Shown: positions 33,880-42,226, counted from the stretch's first letter. The stretch is 43,656 bases of DNA from Alphaproteobacteria bacterium (GCA_017649895.1 JAGCFW010000020.1:1-43656), one strand, 5' to 3'. The notes: generated by a model from the letters alone, not told the origin. Program-made: numbers and translations.

Positions 33880-33924
33880 TCATTTAATTTTTGAGAAAAA
33901 CACCTGGACGATCGAACGAACAGC

Positions 33925-34164
33925 GTGCTTTTAAAAAGAAACGAGAAGGTATTTGTAACAATCGTCCCGAATTGCCCTCGAAAAAAGTTAATGCCGATTA
34001 TTCAGGGAAAAATTCTCGAAGGTTCAACGATTCATACTAATGGATGGAAAGCCTATGATGACCTGACTCTCAATAGTTATAGCCATTACCGATTGTTTCA
34101 TAATGAAAATGAATTTGCTCTTAGTCAAGTTTTTCTAACCTGGCGCGCAGATGTTTTAAGTTAA
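33925..34164 (+). pseudogene. IS1595-type transposase fragment
   Basis: A fragment of the DDE/ISXO2-like transposase: VFVTIVPNCPRKK, then STIHTNGWKAYDDL with the second catalytic aspartate position occupied by N (usually SDGW or TDGW), then HYRLFHNENEFA. The N-terminal two thirds and the C-terminal catalytic glutamate region (HINGIENFW) are absent. Frame begins with GTG and has no ribosome-binding site. No terminal inverted repeats were seen. Confidence 0.7.
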
Positions 34165-34215
34165 CCTTCGTTTTCATCGCCATATAAAAAACGTAATCGT
34201 AAAAATCCCGTTCCT

Positions 34216-34560
34216 TTACGTGATTTCTCCGTGAACGACAAAGAATCGCATGGATTTTTTCTTGTAATTTTTACCTGATTTATTTTTTATTAAAAGATTT
34301 TTTTGTCGCGTCATACGACCATTAACAGAATCATAACTCTCATTACTTGCATCATCGTCACGAGTGCCATTAGAATATTCGTCATCTGACACCACTATCG
34401 TTTTCGCATCATCATCGTCATCGTCACGAGTGCCATTAAAATATTCATCATCTGACGCCACTATCGTTCTTGTCTCGTCGAAATCTCTATCGTCACCGTG
34501 AGCATCTAAACTCAAAGCCAACAAACCCAATCCCGCTACTGAATATATTATCTTTTTCAT
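34216..34560 (-). CDS. Small exported acidic repeat protein
   Basis: 114 residues with a signal peptide MKKIIYSVAGLGLLALSLDA. The middle has two copies of an acidic unit (TIVxSDDEYxNGTRDDD) and a third partial, followed by a basic tail (RQKNLLIKNKSGKNYKKKS). No known domain. ATG follows TGGAGG. Aspartate-rich repeats suggest calcium or polycation binding, but nothing shows it. A TTAAC half-site lies upstream (about 34610) without a convincing -10. Confidence 0.65.
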   Translation of the reverse strand: MKKIIYSVAGLGLLALSLDAHGDDRDFDETRTIVASDDEYFNGTRDDDDDDAKTIVVSDDEYSNGTRDDDASNESYDSVNGRMTRQKNLLIKNKSGKNYKKKSMRFFVVHGEIT

Positions 34561-34716
34561 ATTCTACCTCCATCTTTTTTTACTTAGAATACAAATAAAA
34601 AGTGAATATTTTGTTAAGATTTTGTTTTTTCAAAAAACGATTTGAAAATTTTATTGACTCTCAGCAGTAAAAATCTTAATGTGATCAGTTGAAAATTTGC
34701 CCTTTAACGACTACTC

Positions 34717-36459
34717 TCAGATCTCGGTGTATCCATACTGTCCGACCCCAAATTTCGGACATTTGTTCTTGTGAGTAAGAAAATACTTGAAAAGATAGCA
34801 TTCTTTGTCTTGTTCGATATATTGTGAGAACAAGTTATCCCACTGCTTGGGAGATAATCTATAAACAAAATCCGTGATTTTTTGTTTTTGATCTGCATCT
34901 TCCCCAAATATCTGGTCAATTCTTACCTGAACATCGTCATATTTTGTTGGCGACATTCGGATATATTCTGCTTCATCAATGGTGGTGTAAGCCGCTTCAC
35001 AGAGCAAATCTATTCCTTCACGGGTTAATCCCAACATCGATCTGTATCCTTCATCATTAACGTAAAGAATTTTTTTTAACGAAAAACTCGGAATTCTTAT
35101 TTCCTGCGAGGATATTTCTTTATTAAAATCTGGAATCATTAACGCATTATTCGGTCGCTTCGCCATGAAGGAAACATCTCCTGACAACTGACTGCCCTCC
35201 GTACGCAAAGAGTGGATTAAGGTATTAAATAAAGATACCCTGAAAGGCACATCCTTCACATCAAGCACGCATTTGTTTAATTGAGTATCATACTTAATTA
35301 CCCTGGCATCCGTATCGGAAGGACATTTCGGATTATATAGCACAAATCTGTCTCTCATGCCTCTTATCAAATAGTTAGCTATTTCCCGCCTATACTGTGC
35401 AAAATAACGCTGAACTTGGTTCCCTGCCTCCAAGCTTATATTGGTATTTTGAACTGGAATAAACACTAACTTGGGCATACCGTTGATTATACGCTTTGTA
35501 ATTACAGTGCGTAATAGCTCAGCGCCAATAGGATTTTGTACCATTTCTAAAAGGGTTTCATTTAGCCGACTTACATATTCATCAGTAAAAGAAAAGGGAG
35601 TATCTCCCAAAAACACCGGAATCCTCCAGGATGGAACGTTACGTCTGGCTCCGCTTTTACCGTAAATACACATTTCCTCGCCGGTACATGTCGTTTCCTC
35701 TTCATCGCCACAGAATATCAATCGCTCTCTCGAATTAAATTCTCCCACATAAATTTCATTTTCTTGTTCTAAAATCTTAAACGACAAGTCGCAACATCTA
35801 TCCAAAAATATGATCACCAGGTTTTTTAGATTTTCTTTTAATGTTTTTGTTTCACACCAAATTGCTCCGTATGTAATCTTGGCCGCTGACTCTCCGTGGG
35901 CACGATTTTTCTGGTCTGTTTCGTTATATTTGTGATAATACATGTCAATACTGCTTCTTCGTCGCATCGGTTTGTTGGATGTTCTTTGTCGATGTTCTCG
36001 GATGTCATGAAGCTGCTTTTTTCGGTAAAGAGACGGAAGATACTCTTCCGACAAATACCCGGAAAGTGATTGTCCATAATCCTGTTCTATATCAAAAATT
36101 CCTTCATCTTCGTATATGCTGTCAGGATTTTGCGATGATTGAGAAAATCCATCTGAAAAAAAGATTTCTCCTTTTCGAACATTTAATATGTAATCCGGAT
36201 TTTCTATGTCTGACGAACTTGAATAAAATTCATTTCTATTTGTCACGATACTTGAATTCGCTATCGGCATTGGAAGAGAATTTTTCCGAGACTTTCTGTT
36301 TGCATCCTCAAGTTTCTTTTCCTCATTTTTCACTTCTTGTATGATCGGACTCAGCACACAACTGCATTTTGAAAATATTTTACTGATTTTATCTTTAAGC
36401 GACATCGCCTGAATATCACTCTGAGCAACAACCAAAGCAATTAACAAAATTTTTTTCAT
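34717..36459 (-). CDS. Large exported protein, M91 (NleD)-like but lacking HExxH
   Basis: 580 residues from the ATG at 36459, which follows AGGAGG and gives a signal peptide (MKKILLIALVVAQSDIQA). The first about 200 residues are polar and serine-rich. A later part follows the order of M91 effector proteases: NPIGAELLRTVI, a strand LVFIPVQN, FVLYNPK, and SLFNTLIHSLRTEG where M91 has xHELIHAxxxxxG. The metal-binding HE is replaced by NT, so it should not be a protease if the alignment is right. The C-terminal about 130 residues are unique. The longer ORF start lies inside the predicted promoter. Confidence 0.6.
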   Translation of the reverse strand: MKKILLIALVVAQSDIQAMSLKDKISKIFSKCSCVLSPIIQEVKNEEKKLEDANRKSRKNSLPMPIANSSIVTNRNEFYSSSSDIENPDYILNVRKGEIFFSDGFSQSSQNPDSIYEDEGIFDIEQDYGQSLSGYLSEEYLPSLYRKKQLHDIREHRQRTSNKPMRRRSSIDMYYHKYNETDQKNRAHGESAAKITYGAIWCETKTLKENLKNLVIIFLDRCCDLSFKILEQENEIYVGEFNSRERLIFCGDEEETTCTGEEMCIYGKSGARRNVPSWRIPVFLGDTPFSFTDEYVSRLNETLLEMVQNPIGAELLRTVITKRIINGMPKLVFIPVQNTNISLEAGNQVQRYFAQYRREIANYLIRGMRDRFVLYNPKCPSDTDARVIKYDTQLNKCVLDVKDVPFRVSLFNTLIHSLRTEGSQLSGDVSFMAKRPNNALMIPDFNKEISSQEIRIPSFSLKKILYVNDEGYRSMLGLTREGIDLLCEAAYTTIDEAEYIRMSPTKYDDVQVRIDQIFGEDADQKQKITDFVYRLSPKQWDNLFSQYIEQDKECYLFKYFLTHKNKCPKFGVGQYGYTEI

Positions 36460-36775
36460 ATTAAAATTCCTCCTATTAACAAAAAACCAACAAAAACCAC
36501 TCACTAAACGCAGATGATTACGTATAGAAATAAATTCCTCCATATCCTTTGAACTAGTTAAATTAATACCTCTTAACTTATTAAACCTGAAATCACGACA
36601 AAAAATCACAAAGTCGGCGTCGATTCTCTCCGAATTTGGCTTATTATGCAATACGTTTGTTAATATTTATTAAACTCATCTAAGCATGACGGAAAGATTT
36701 GTTTTTTTCGAAAATAAACGTTTTATTATGATTTTCCTCGTATGATCTTATCAGAATCAGCTTGGAGAGATAAAA
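36460..36775. other. 316-bp divergent intergenic region
   Basis: Contains the CtrA-like promoter for the 580-residue protein and then about 180 bp of transcribed leader with no frame I trust. On the plus strand TATGAT (36741-36746) may be the -10 of the lipoprotein gene; no clear -35. Confidence 0.45.
36643..36674 (-). promoter_or_regulatory. CtrA-like promoter of the M91-like gene
   Basis: Minus strand: TTTA-N7-TTAAC (36660-36674), 11-bp spacer, CATAAT (36648-36643). The -10 is identical to those before the TadE-like genes. Confidence 0.55.
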
Positions 36776-37594
36776 ATGACAAAAAAATTGGCGGTTTTCA
36801 GTAGTATTTTCGGATTGTTGGCTGGCTGCGCCGAAATGAACTATTCGAATTCTGCTGAGCCTGATGATTGCGTTGCGAATTTTGTAATTGAAAACGTGCT
36901 TCACTTAAGTTTTGATGACAACTACTTCATGGAGAAAGGTCAAAAATTCCGAATCATTTCGGCGGATAAAAAAGAACGTATGAAAGACAGTTCCAAATCA
37001 CAACATGCAGATCTATTTAGAGATAAATGTACTTCCGGGAAATTGGAATCGGATAAAAAAAAGGCATATATAGCATGCTGTTATCTCGGCAAGCTGAATG
37101 GAAATCACGTAATAATGCGCAGCTATAATTCCGGGGGATCTGGATTTTTTACCGACATTGTTCAGTGTTTGATCGAAAAAGAAAATTTGTACATACAGGA
37201 CGTATCGATGCTGGGAGATCGCGCTTTGGATGGCATTGTCGGCTATCCGCGTTTGGGGTCCAATGGAGATTTATACTTAAAAATGCGACCATCAATATCT
37301 ACGATTGCGTCCCTGGCGGGAGTTCCGAATAAAGATATTGAAACGGGCCCTTTTCAGGGAGCTCAGGATTTTTGGAATATCAGCGAATGCGTCTATAATT
37401 TGAACACCGGAAAGTTAGAAATTATTTCCATGGAGATAGATTTTGAAAATTCGTCGGACGTAGCAAAAATTCTCAAAGAGATATTCCCGAGTCACGAAAA
37501 AACAGTTCGTGTCGAAAAGAACGAAATACCGGATTTTTTGAACAAGTTCAAATCCGCTTATCTGAAATTTGCACGAAAAACTGCGAGAAGATAA
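36776..37594 (+). CDS. Lipoprotein of unknown function
   Basis: 272 residues with a lipoprotein signal (MTKKLAVFSSIFGLLAGC, lipobox LAGC). The mature part is a mixed alpha/beta sequence with several cysteines and the segments NHVIMRSYNSGGSGFFTDIV and GIVGYPRLGSNGDLYLKM. I recognise no family. ATG follows GGAGAG. It faces a divergent exported-protein gene and converges on the gene at 38355. Confidence 0.7.
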   Translation: MTKKLAVFSSIFGLLAGCAEMNYSNSAEPDDCVANFVIENVLHLSFDDNYFMEKGQKFRIISADKKERMKDSSKSQHADLFRDKCTSGKLESDKKKAYIACCYLGKLNGNHVIMRSYNSGGSGFFTDIVQCLIEKENLYIQDVSMLGDRALDGIVGYPRLGSNGDLYLKMRPSISTIASLAGVPNKDIETGPFQGAQDFWNISECVYNLNTGKLEIISMEIDFENSSDVAKILKEIFPSHEKTVRVEKNEIPDFLNKFKSAYLKFARKTARR

Positions 37595-37602
37595 AATCTC
37601 TA

Positions 37603-38355
37603 TTAAGCTCCTCTTTCAATTTTGTATATCTTTCTTCCGTGAATAACTCCAAATTCCCTTAAAATTCCACGGCTCAATCCGTAGTCAAAATCGCGACTTG
37701 CAGTGGTGTTCGACACACCTGTGATTCCCATATAATTTCTTCTCGTAAAAAGAGCTGATTGCTCACAAACCATTCTTAGTCTGGCTCGACACCTTGCCTC
37801 AGCAGACTGATCGTTTACAAAAGATTCATAAAAGCTAACGCAAGATTGAACATAAGCTTGATGCAATTGCGACCGAGATATAATTTCCGTACTCAAAAAT
37901 TTATTTTCGGTGGAAAGGTTGCTCTTCAGCACTACACTCTCCTCAATTTTATCGACAGAACTTCTTCCTGATTCGAGCTTTTCTGTTGCTTTCGAACTGG
38001 ATGCAGACGGTTCTTTCGGATCCCAGTTTATATACTCATCCCATTCAGGATATGCCGGCAAAATTCTTCGATAAGACTGCTTTTCCACCTTTCTTGCTAA
38101 TTGCGAAAACATGGGGATCACCGGGGAACTCTTTTTCAATACGCCTAACGATTTCAGAGCTTCTACAGGATTAGTCCAATTATTATTTACCGTTCGCTGA
38201 TTCGATAAGTGTCTCTTTTGGTACTTGCGAACATCCTTTTTAATTAAATAGAAAATTTTCCAACGATGTTCAGAAGCGTTGGCCTCATTATCAGACATTC
38301 CGAAAGCTCCGATTTCAAAACATATAATGCTTACGATCAGCAATATTTTTGTCAT
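37603..38355 (-). CDS. Exported protein with a Fic-type C-terminal winged helix
   Basis: 250 residues with a signal peptide (MTKILLIVSIICFEIGAFG). The last about 50 residues (FTRRNYMGITGVSNTTASRDFDY ... GVIHGRKIYKI) match the winged-helix that ends many Fic-domain proteins (xYMELTGVSRxTASRDLxxL). The Fic core HPFxxGNGR is absent; the preceding region is helical with several arginines. So this may be a remnant or a derived Fic relative carrying only the C-terminal module. Start at 38355 follows GGGGAG; the seven codons above it are probably not used. Confidence 0.6.
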   Translation of the reverse strand: MTKILLIVSIICFEIGAFGMSDNEANASEHRWKIFYLIKKDVRKYQKRHLSNQRTVNNNWTNPVEALKSLGVLKKSSPVIPMFSQLARKVEKQSYRRILPAYPEWDEYINWDPKEPSASSSKATEKLESGRSSVDKIEESVVLKSNLSTENKFLSTEIISRSQLHQAYVQSCVSFYESFVNDQSAEARCRARLRMVCEQSALFTRRNYMGITGVSNTTASRDFDYGLSRGILREFGVIHGRKIYKIERGA

Positions 38356-38502
38356 TATTCTCCCCTTTTCGCTCAATCTATCAATTTTTCAAGATATTTA
38401 AAACTTTTAAAATAAGATTATCATCCTTTCTTCCTGCGAAATTGAACAAGAGTATACCATTTTTTGTTTGTCTCCAATAAAATCTAAAAATCCCTCCAAA
38501 AC

Positions 38503-38552
38503 TAACTAAAAATTTACGATTATTTGAAATACTGCCTCAGTGTAAGTTTTTG
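38503..38552 (+). promoter_or_regulatory. Weak CtrA-like element before the beta-barrel gene
   Basis: CTAA-N7-TTTA lies just before 38517, followed about 11 bp later by AATACT. Two half-site mismatches make this a tentative call. Confidence 0.2.
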
Positions 38553-38568
38553 TAATAAGGAACGTGTA

Positions 38569-39468
38569 ATGAAGTGGTATATTGAAACGATATTTGATAA
38601 GAAAAGAAAACCGTCTAAAAAGCAATCAAAATCGGAGCCCTACGAAATTTTGAATAATATAAAAATTCGGATCAAAGAGCCAATAGGATGCGTTAGCATC
38701 ATGTTACCACTGCGATATTTAGCTGCTACGATTATGGTGTTCGGAACTTTTTCAGCACATGCAAATGATGATGCCAACAAAACTTCCGACACAACAAAGG
38801 TTGAAGAAATAGATACTCTAAAAGGTTTCACCATCGGAGCGGATTTGGTGTACAGCCACTCGGAAGCAAAGCATGATGAATTTGTCTCCGAATACAGTTG
38901 TCCCAACGAAGGAGTCAGAACGAGGGGAAAATCCATACCCGGTGAAATTCAGCATGAGCGTTGCAATATCGATCCATCTCTAAATATCGGATATTCACAC
39001 CTATACAATAACTGGTACATAGGAGCAACAGGCGAAATTTCCCTCGGCAGCGGAAACAAAAAGAACTCTGGTTTTCACTCTGATAAGGAGGCAGGTAATG
39101 CAACGGCAAACACTAAAATATCTGGGTTTTCCGGCGGAATTAAAATCAAAGGAGGATACTATCTAAGCGATTTGAAATCCGTAGCTTACGGAATTGCCGG
39201 CATAAAGTGGAAAAATATCCATTTGCGATTCGATGTAAATGACGTTTCTGGATCTAAAGCCTGCTTGAGAAGACCATCGTTTGCATTGGGAGTTGGTTTG
39301 GAAAAACCAATCGGTAAAAATCTGTCTGTTTCCGCGGAATGGGAGCATACGTGGCGAAATTCCAGAGATCGTTCCAATGTAAGCAACGCAAATGCAACCG
39401 GTTCTTTGCGCACCAAGCAGCGATTAAGCGAACACGATTTCAAAATCGGCATGAAATATTATATATAA
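38569..39468 (+). CDS. Outer-membrane beta-barrel protein with an extended N-terminus
   Basis: 299 residues. After a signal peptide (MLPLRYLAATIMVFGTFSAHA at about 45-65), the mature part shows alternating beta strands of a small outer-membrane barrel: FTIGADLVYSHSEA, NIGYSHLYNNWYIGATGEISLG, GGIKIKGGYYLSD, AYGIAGIKW, FALGVGLEKPIGKNLSVSAEWEHTW, FKIGMKYYI. This resembles the OmpA-like/Omp25 porin-type barrels of alphaproteobacteria. The ATG at 38569 has AAGGA upstream; the internal ATG at 38701 begins the signal peptide directly but its ribosome-binding site is weaker. Which is used is unclear. Confidence 0.75.
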   Translation: MKWYIETIFDKKRKPSKKQSKSEPYEILNNIKIRIKEPIGCVSIMLPLRYLAATIMVFGTFSAHANDDANKTSDTTKVEEIDTLKGFTIGADLVYSHSEAKHDEFVSEYSCPNEGVRTRGKSIPGEIQHERCNIDPSLNIGYSHLYNNWYIGATGEISLGSGNKKNSGFHSDKEAGNATANTKISGFSGGIKIKGGYYLSDLKSVAYGIAGIKWKNIHLRFDVNDVSGSKACLRRPSFALGVGLEKPIGKNLSVSAEWEHTWRNSRDRSNVSNANATGSLRTKQRLSEHDFKIGMKYYI

Positions 39469-39496
39469 ATCGAATGTTGCAAAATAGGAGGATTAA

Positions 39497-40591
39497 ATGA
39501 AACCAACAGCGATGAAAATTATTGTATCTTTTTTAGTAGCGATGTTTTTTCAGTCCGGACACGGTATGGAAAACTGGTACGGAAACTCTCTTTGTCTGGC
39601 ATTTAAGGGAAAAACAAAACAGGCAATGAAAATTGTTCAGAACAACGATTCGAAACTCATAGAGATAACCGACTCAAAATTGGTCCCCGAGGAAATTAAA
39701 GAAATTATCGACGAGAAACCGGATAATGAACCGAAACCCGGTAAATTTGTGGCAGTGGGTAGTAGCAATGAAGCGGTTTATAGTAACGATGGCATAAATT
39801 GGATTCCAGCGCGGATACCTACGTACGTGGCTTATTCCGTCTGTTATGGAAATGGTAAATTCGTAGCACTTGATGGTTTTAGTAGCTCAATATACAGTAC
39901 TGACGGTATTAATTGGAAAGAAACTAATATGCCACCGAAATCAATTGAAGGATCTTATATTCAATGGTGCTACATTTGTTATGGGAAAGACAAGTTTGTT
40001 GCCATGGCTGAGGGGGATGATAGTATAAAAGTAGCCTATAGCCTCGATGGTATCGAATGGTTTCCTTTAGAAGAGGTATTTTGGGCTAATTGGCGGGCTA
40101 TCTGTTATGGAAAAGACATGTTTGTAGCACTAATTAGTTATGACAATATAGCCGCATACAGTACTGACGGCATTGATTGGAAAAAAACTAGTTTGCCTTT
40201 TGAATCAGGAGAAAATGCTTCCGTCTGCTATGGTGACGACAAATTCGTAGCTGTTAGCGAGAATAAAGCAGCATACAGCACTGATGGAATAAATTGGGTT
40301 TCGGCTGAAATGCCAGATGTGTCCGACCTATTTTCTATCTGCTATGGAAACGGCAAATTCATTGCTGTACCTAGATATGGAGATACGATAGCATACAGTA
40401 CTGACGGTATCCATTGGGGGCGAATTATTTTGCCTTTTTATAATTCATACTATTCTGTCTGTTACGGAAACGGCAAGTTCGTTGCAATGGGCGACTCCGA
40501 CAAAGCAATTTATAGTACTGACGGTATTTATTGGGAAGAAGCAGTCTCTACTTTACCTCACTCCTGGTACTCCATCTGCTACGGAGGATAA
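39497..40591 (+). CDS. Exported seven-bladed beta-propeller protein
   Basis: 364 residues with a signal peptide (about 1-24, ending GHG). From about residue 80 there are seven consecutive repeats of about 38-46 residues, each with GKFVAV, then AYSTDGINW (Asp-box-like), then a closing SVCYGN. Seven blades suggest one complete propeller. Asp-box propellers occur in sialidases and in phage and bacterial adhesins; no sialidase catalytic residues are recognisable. ATG follows AGGAGG, 28 bp after the beta-barrel gene, so they may be cotranscribed and act together at the surface. Confidence 0.8.
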   Translation: MKPTAMKIIVSFLVAMFFQSGHGMENWYGNSLCLAFKGKTKQAMKIVQNNDSKLIEITDSKLVPEEIKEIIDEKPDNEPKPGKFVAVGSSNEAVYSNDGINWIPARIPTYVAYSVCYGNGKFVALDGFSSSIYSTDGINWKETNMPPKSIEGSYIQWCYICYGKDKFVAMAEGDDSIKVAYSLDGIEWFPLEEVFWANWRAICYGKDMFVALISYDNIAAYSTDGIDWKKTSLPFESGENASVCYGDDKFVAVSENKAAYSTDGINWVSAEMPDVSDLFSICYGNGKFIAVPRYGDTIAYSTDGIHWGRIILPFYNSYYSVCYGNGKFVAMGDSDKAIYSTDGIYWEEAVSTLPHSWYSICYGG

Positions 40592-40609
40592 AAGTTTTAC
40601 CGATCCAAT

Positions 40610-40686
<77 letters not shown>

Positions 40687-40698
40687 ACAACGTGTGCA

Positions 40699-40727
40699 AT
40701 ATAACACACTCGCAATGACTGTGGCAA
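40699..40727 (-). promoter_or_regulatory. Sigma70-type promoter of tRNA-fMet
   Basis: Minus strand: TTGCCA (40727-40722), 17-bp spacer, TTATAT (40704-40699), 12 bases before the tRNA. A TTAA-N7-TTAA (40747-40761) lies upstream but has no -10 at the usual distance. Confidence 0.6.
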
Positions 40728-40781
40728 GGGACATCGCTCGAAATTCTTAACAAATTATTAATTCTGCAAATTTCGCAAATT

Positions 40782-40947
40782 CAGATCTGAAAGCGACTTT
40801 ATCAAATCCTTTTGTTTCTCTTCGGATTTTTCACAGTTGTCGCTGATGGATTTTTCCTTTTTCGCGAACTCAGATCTAAAAGCGACTTCACCAAATCCTT
40901 TTGTTTCTCTTCGGATTTTTCGCAATTATCGCTGACGGATTTTTCCT
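40782..40947. repeat. 89-bp imperfect tandem duplication
   Basis: CAGATCT at 40782 and at 40871 begin two near-identical copies; each includes AAATCCTTTTGTTTCTCTTC and a GGATTTTTCCTT. The unit of 89 is not a multiple of three and lies at the 3' end of the desulfurase-like gene, so the gene-distal copy is read in another frame. Confidence 0.85.
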
Positions 40948-42226
40948 TGCGCAATTCTTCAACCTCGATTTTCAAACTTTTCGCGAAATTTATCAAACTG
41001 TCCTTCGAAACCTTATCCGAAAAAGAAATACGCAAAGTCGCGGACGGAAGCTTTCCTTCCGGATCGATGGCCTCCTTGACGTTCGACTCTCCCCCCTGCC
41101 CCAGGCAAGAGCAGCCTGACGAAAACGAGAATTTATTCACACGTTCGATTAGGTCCTTCAGAAGAACTCCTTTTATGGAAACCGAAAATACATGAGACGG
41201 TTTTTCGGAATTGATGTAAACATCGGGAATTTTTTCGATCTCTTCTTTTAGGACGTTGAAATTTTTCTCAATAATTTCCTCATTGAGTTTGTAAACCTCG
41301 ACTGCCTTCGCGAAGGCCGCAATCAGCGCCGTTGGTTTTGAGCCAGGAAAAAATTCATCTCCCGACCCGAAAAAAATCGGAGTAATTCTCTTACGATCTT
41401 TTATGTATAGCGCAGCGATACCCTTCGGAGCCCCGATTTTGTATCCCGAAAAAGTCGCCATGTCGAAAACAGAAAAATCCGTCGGATATTTTCCGAATGC
41501 CTGCGCGATATCTGAGTGAAACAAAATATTTTCGTTACCGGACTCCTTTATGATTTTCGCAATGGCTGCAACGTCTTGCCGAGTCCCAATCTCGCTGTTG
41601 AATGACTGAATCGAAACCAAACGAGTATTCTTCTTGATGCTTTCTTTCAGCTGCTTCAAGTTTAAATTTCCGTAGCGATCCACGTCGATGTAAGTAACTC
41701 CGTATCCCGACCTTTCTAAATATTTGAAAACGTTCAGCACACTTTTGTGTTCAATTTTCGAGGTAATCAAATGGCATCCGGGATATTTATAGGCAACTCC
41801 TAAAATCGCGATATTGTTGGACATCGTCGCGGAGTTCGTGAACAAAATTTGATCCGCATTGCAACCTATTTTTTCCGCGATAATTTTTGCTGATTGATTT
41901 TCTATTTCTCTTAATTTTTGCGCGTGAAAATTAAATCCCGAAGAATTTCCATCAAGTTTGGAAATTTTATCAAATTCTCTCAAAGATTTTCTGTTGATAT
42001 GTGCTGACGCCGCATAATCCAAATAGGTTGGAATGGAAGTTGACGGAACTTTATTTTTCCCTGATTCCTCACGGGTTTTATCTCGAGAATTTTCGTTGTG
42101 ATTTGCAGATGATTTATGAATTAAACCCTCGGGAAAATCATTATTCAACACCTCTTGTGAAGTTTCATTTTGCTTTACTGCAACAATGGATAAAATGACT
42201 AATCCACAAAACAACAGATATCTCAT
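40802..42226 (-). CDS. Exported cysteine desulfurase (NifS/IscS)-like protein
   Basis: 474 residues beginning with a signal or anchor sequence (MRYLLFCGLVILSIVAV). After a polar linker comes a class V PLP enzyme fold: TYLDYAASAHIN, IEHKSVLN, SFNSEIGTRQDV, HSDIAQAFGK, then the PLP lysine segment FSGYKIGAPKG (about residue 262), where the usual SxHK is SGYK. A cysteine loop SSGCSCLGQGG is present (about 370). Cysteine desulfurases mobilise sulfur from cysteine in the cytosol; an exported one is odd. Start at 42226 is placed by GGAG six bases upstream. The last about 20 residues are out-of-frame duplicate sequence. Confidence 0.8.
   Translation of the reverse strand: MRYLLFCGLVILSIVAVKQNETSQEVLNNDFPEGLIHKSSANHNENSRDKTREESGKNKVPSTSIPTYLDYAASAHINRKSLREFDKISKLDGNSSGFNFHAQKLREIENQSAKIIAEKIGCNADQILFTNSATMSNNIAILGVAYKYPGCHLITSKIEHKSVLNVFKYLERSGYGVTYIDVDRYGNLNLKQLKESIKKNTRLVSIQSFNSEIGTRQDVAAIAKIIKESGNENILFHSDIAQAFGKYPTDFSVFDMATFSGYKIGAPKGIAALYIKDRKRITPIFFGSGDEFFPGSKPTALIAAFAKAVEVYKLNEEIIEKNFNVLKEEIEKIPDVYINSEKPSHVFSVSIKGVLLKDLIERVNKFSFSSGCSCLGQGGESNVKEAIDPEGKLPSATLRISFSDKVSKDSLINFAKSLKIEVEELRKEKSVSDNCEKSEEKQKDLVKSLLDLSSRKRKNPSATTVKNPKRNKRI

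Noticed and set aside
40747-40761. TTAA-N7-TTAA as a CtrA-type promoter for tRNA-fMet
   Set aside because: The box matches, but no -10 lies 11-12 bp away on either strand, and the tRNA has a good TTGCCA/TTATAT promoter closer by.
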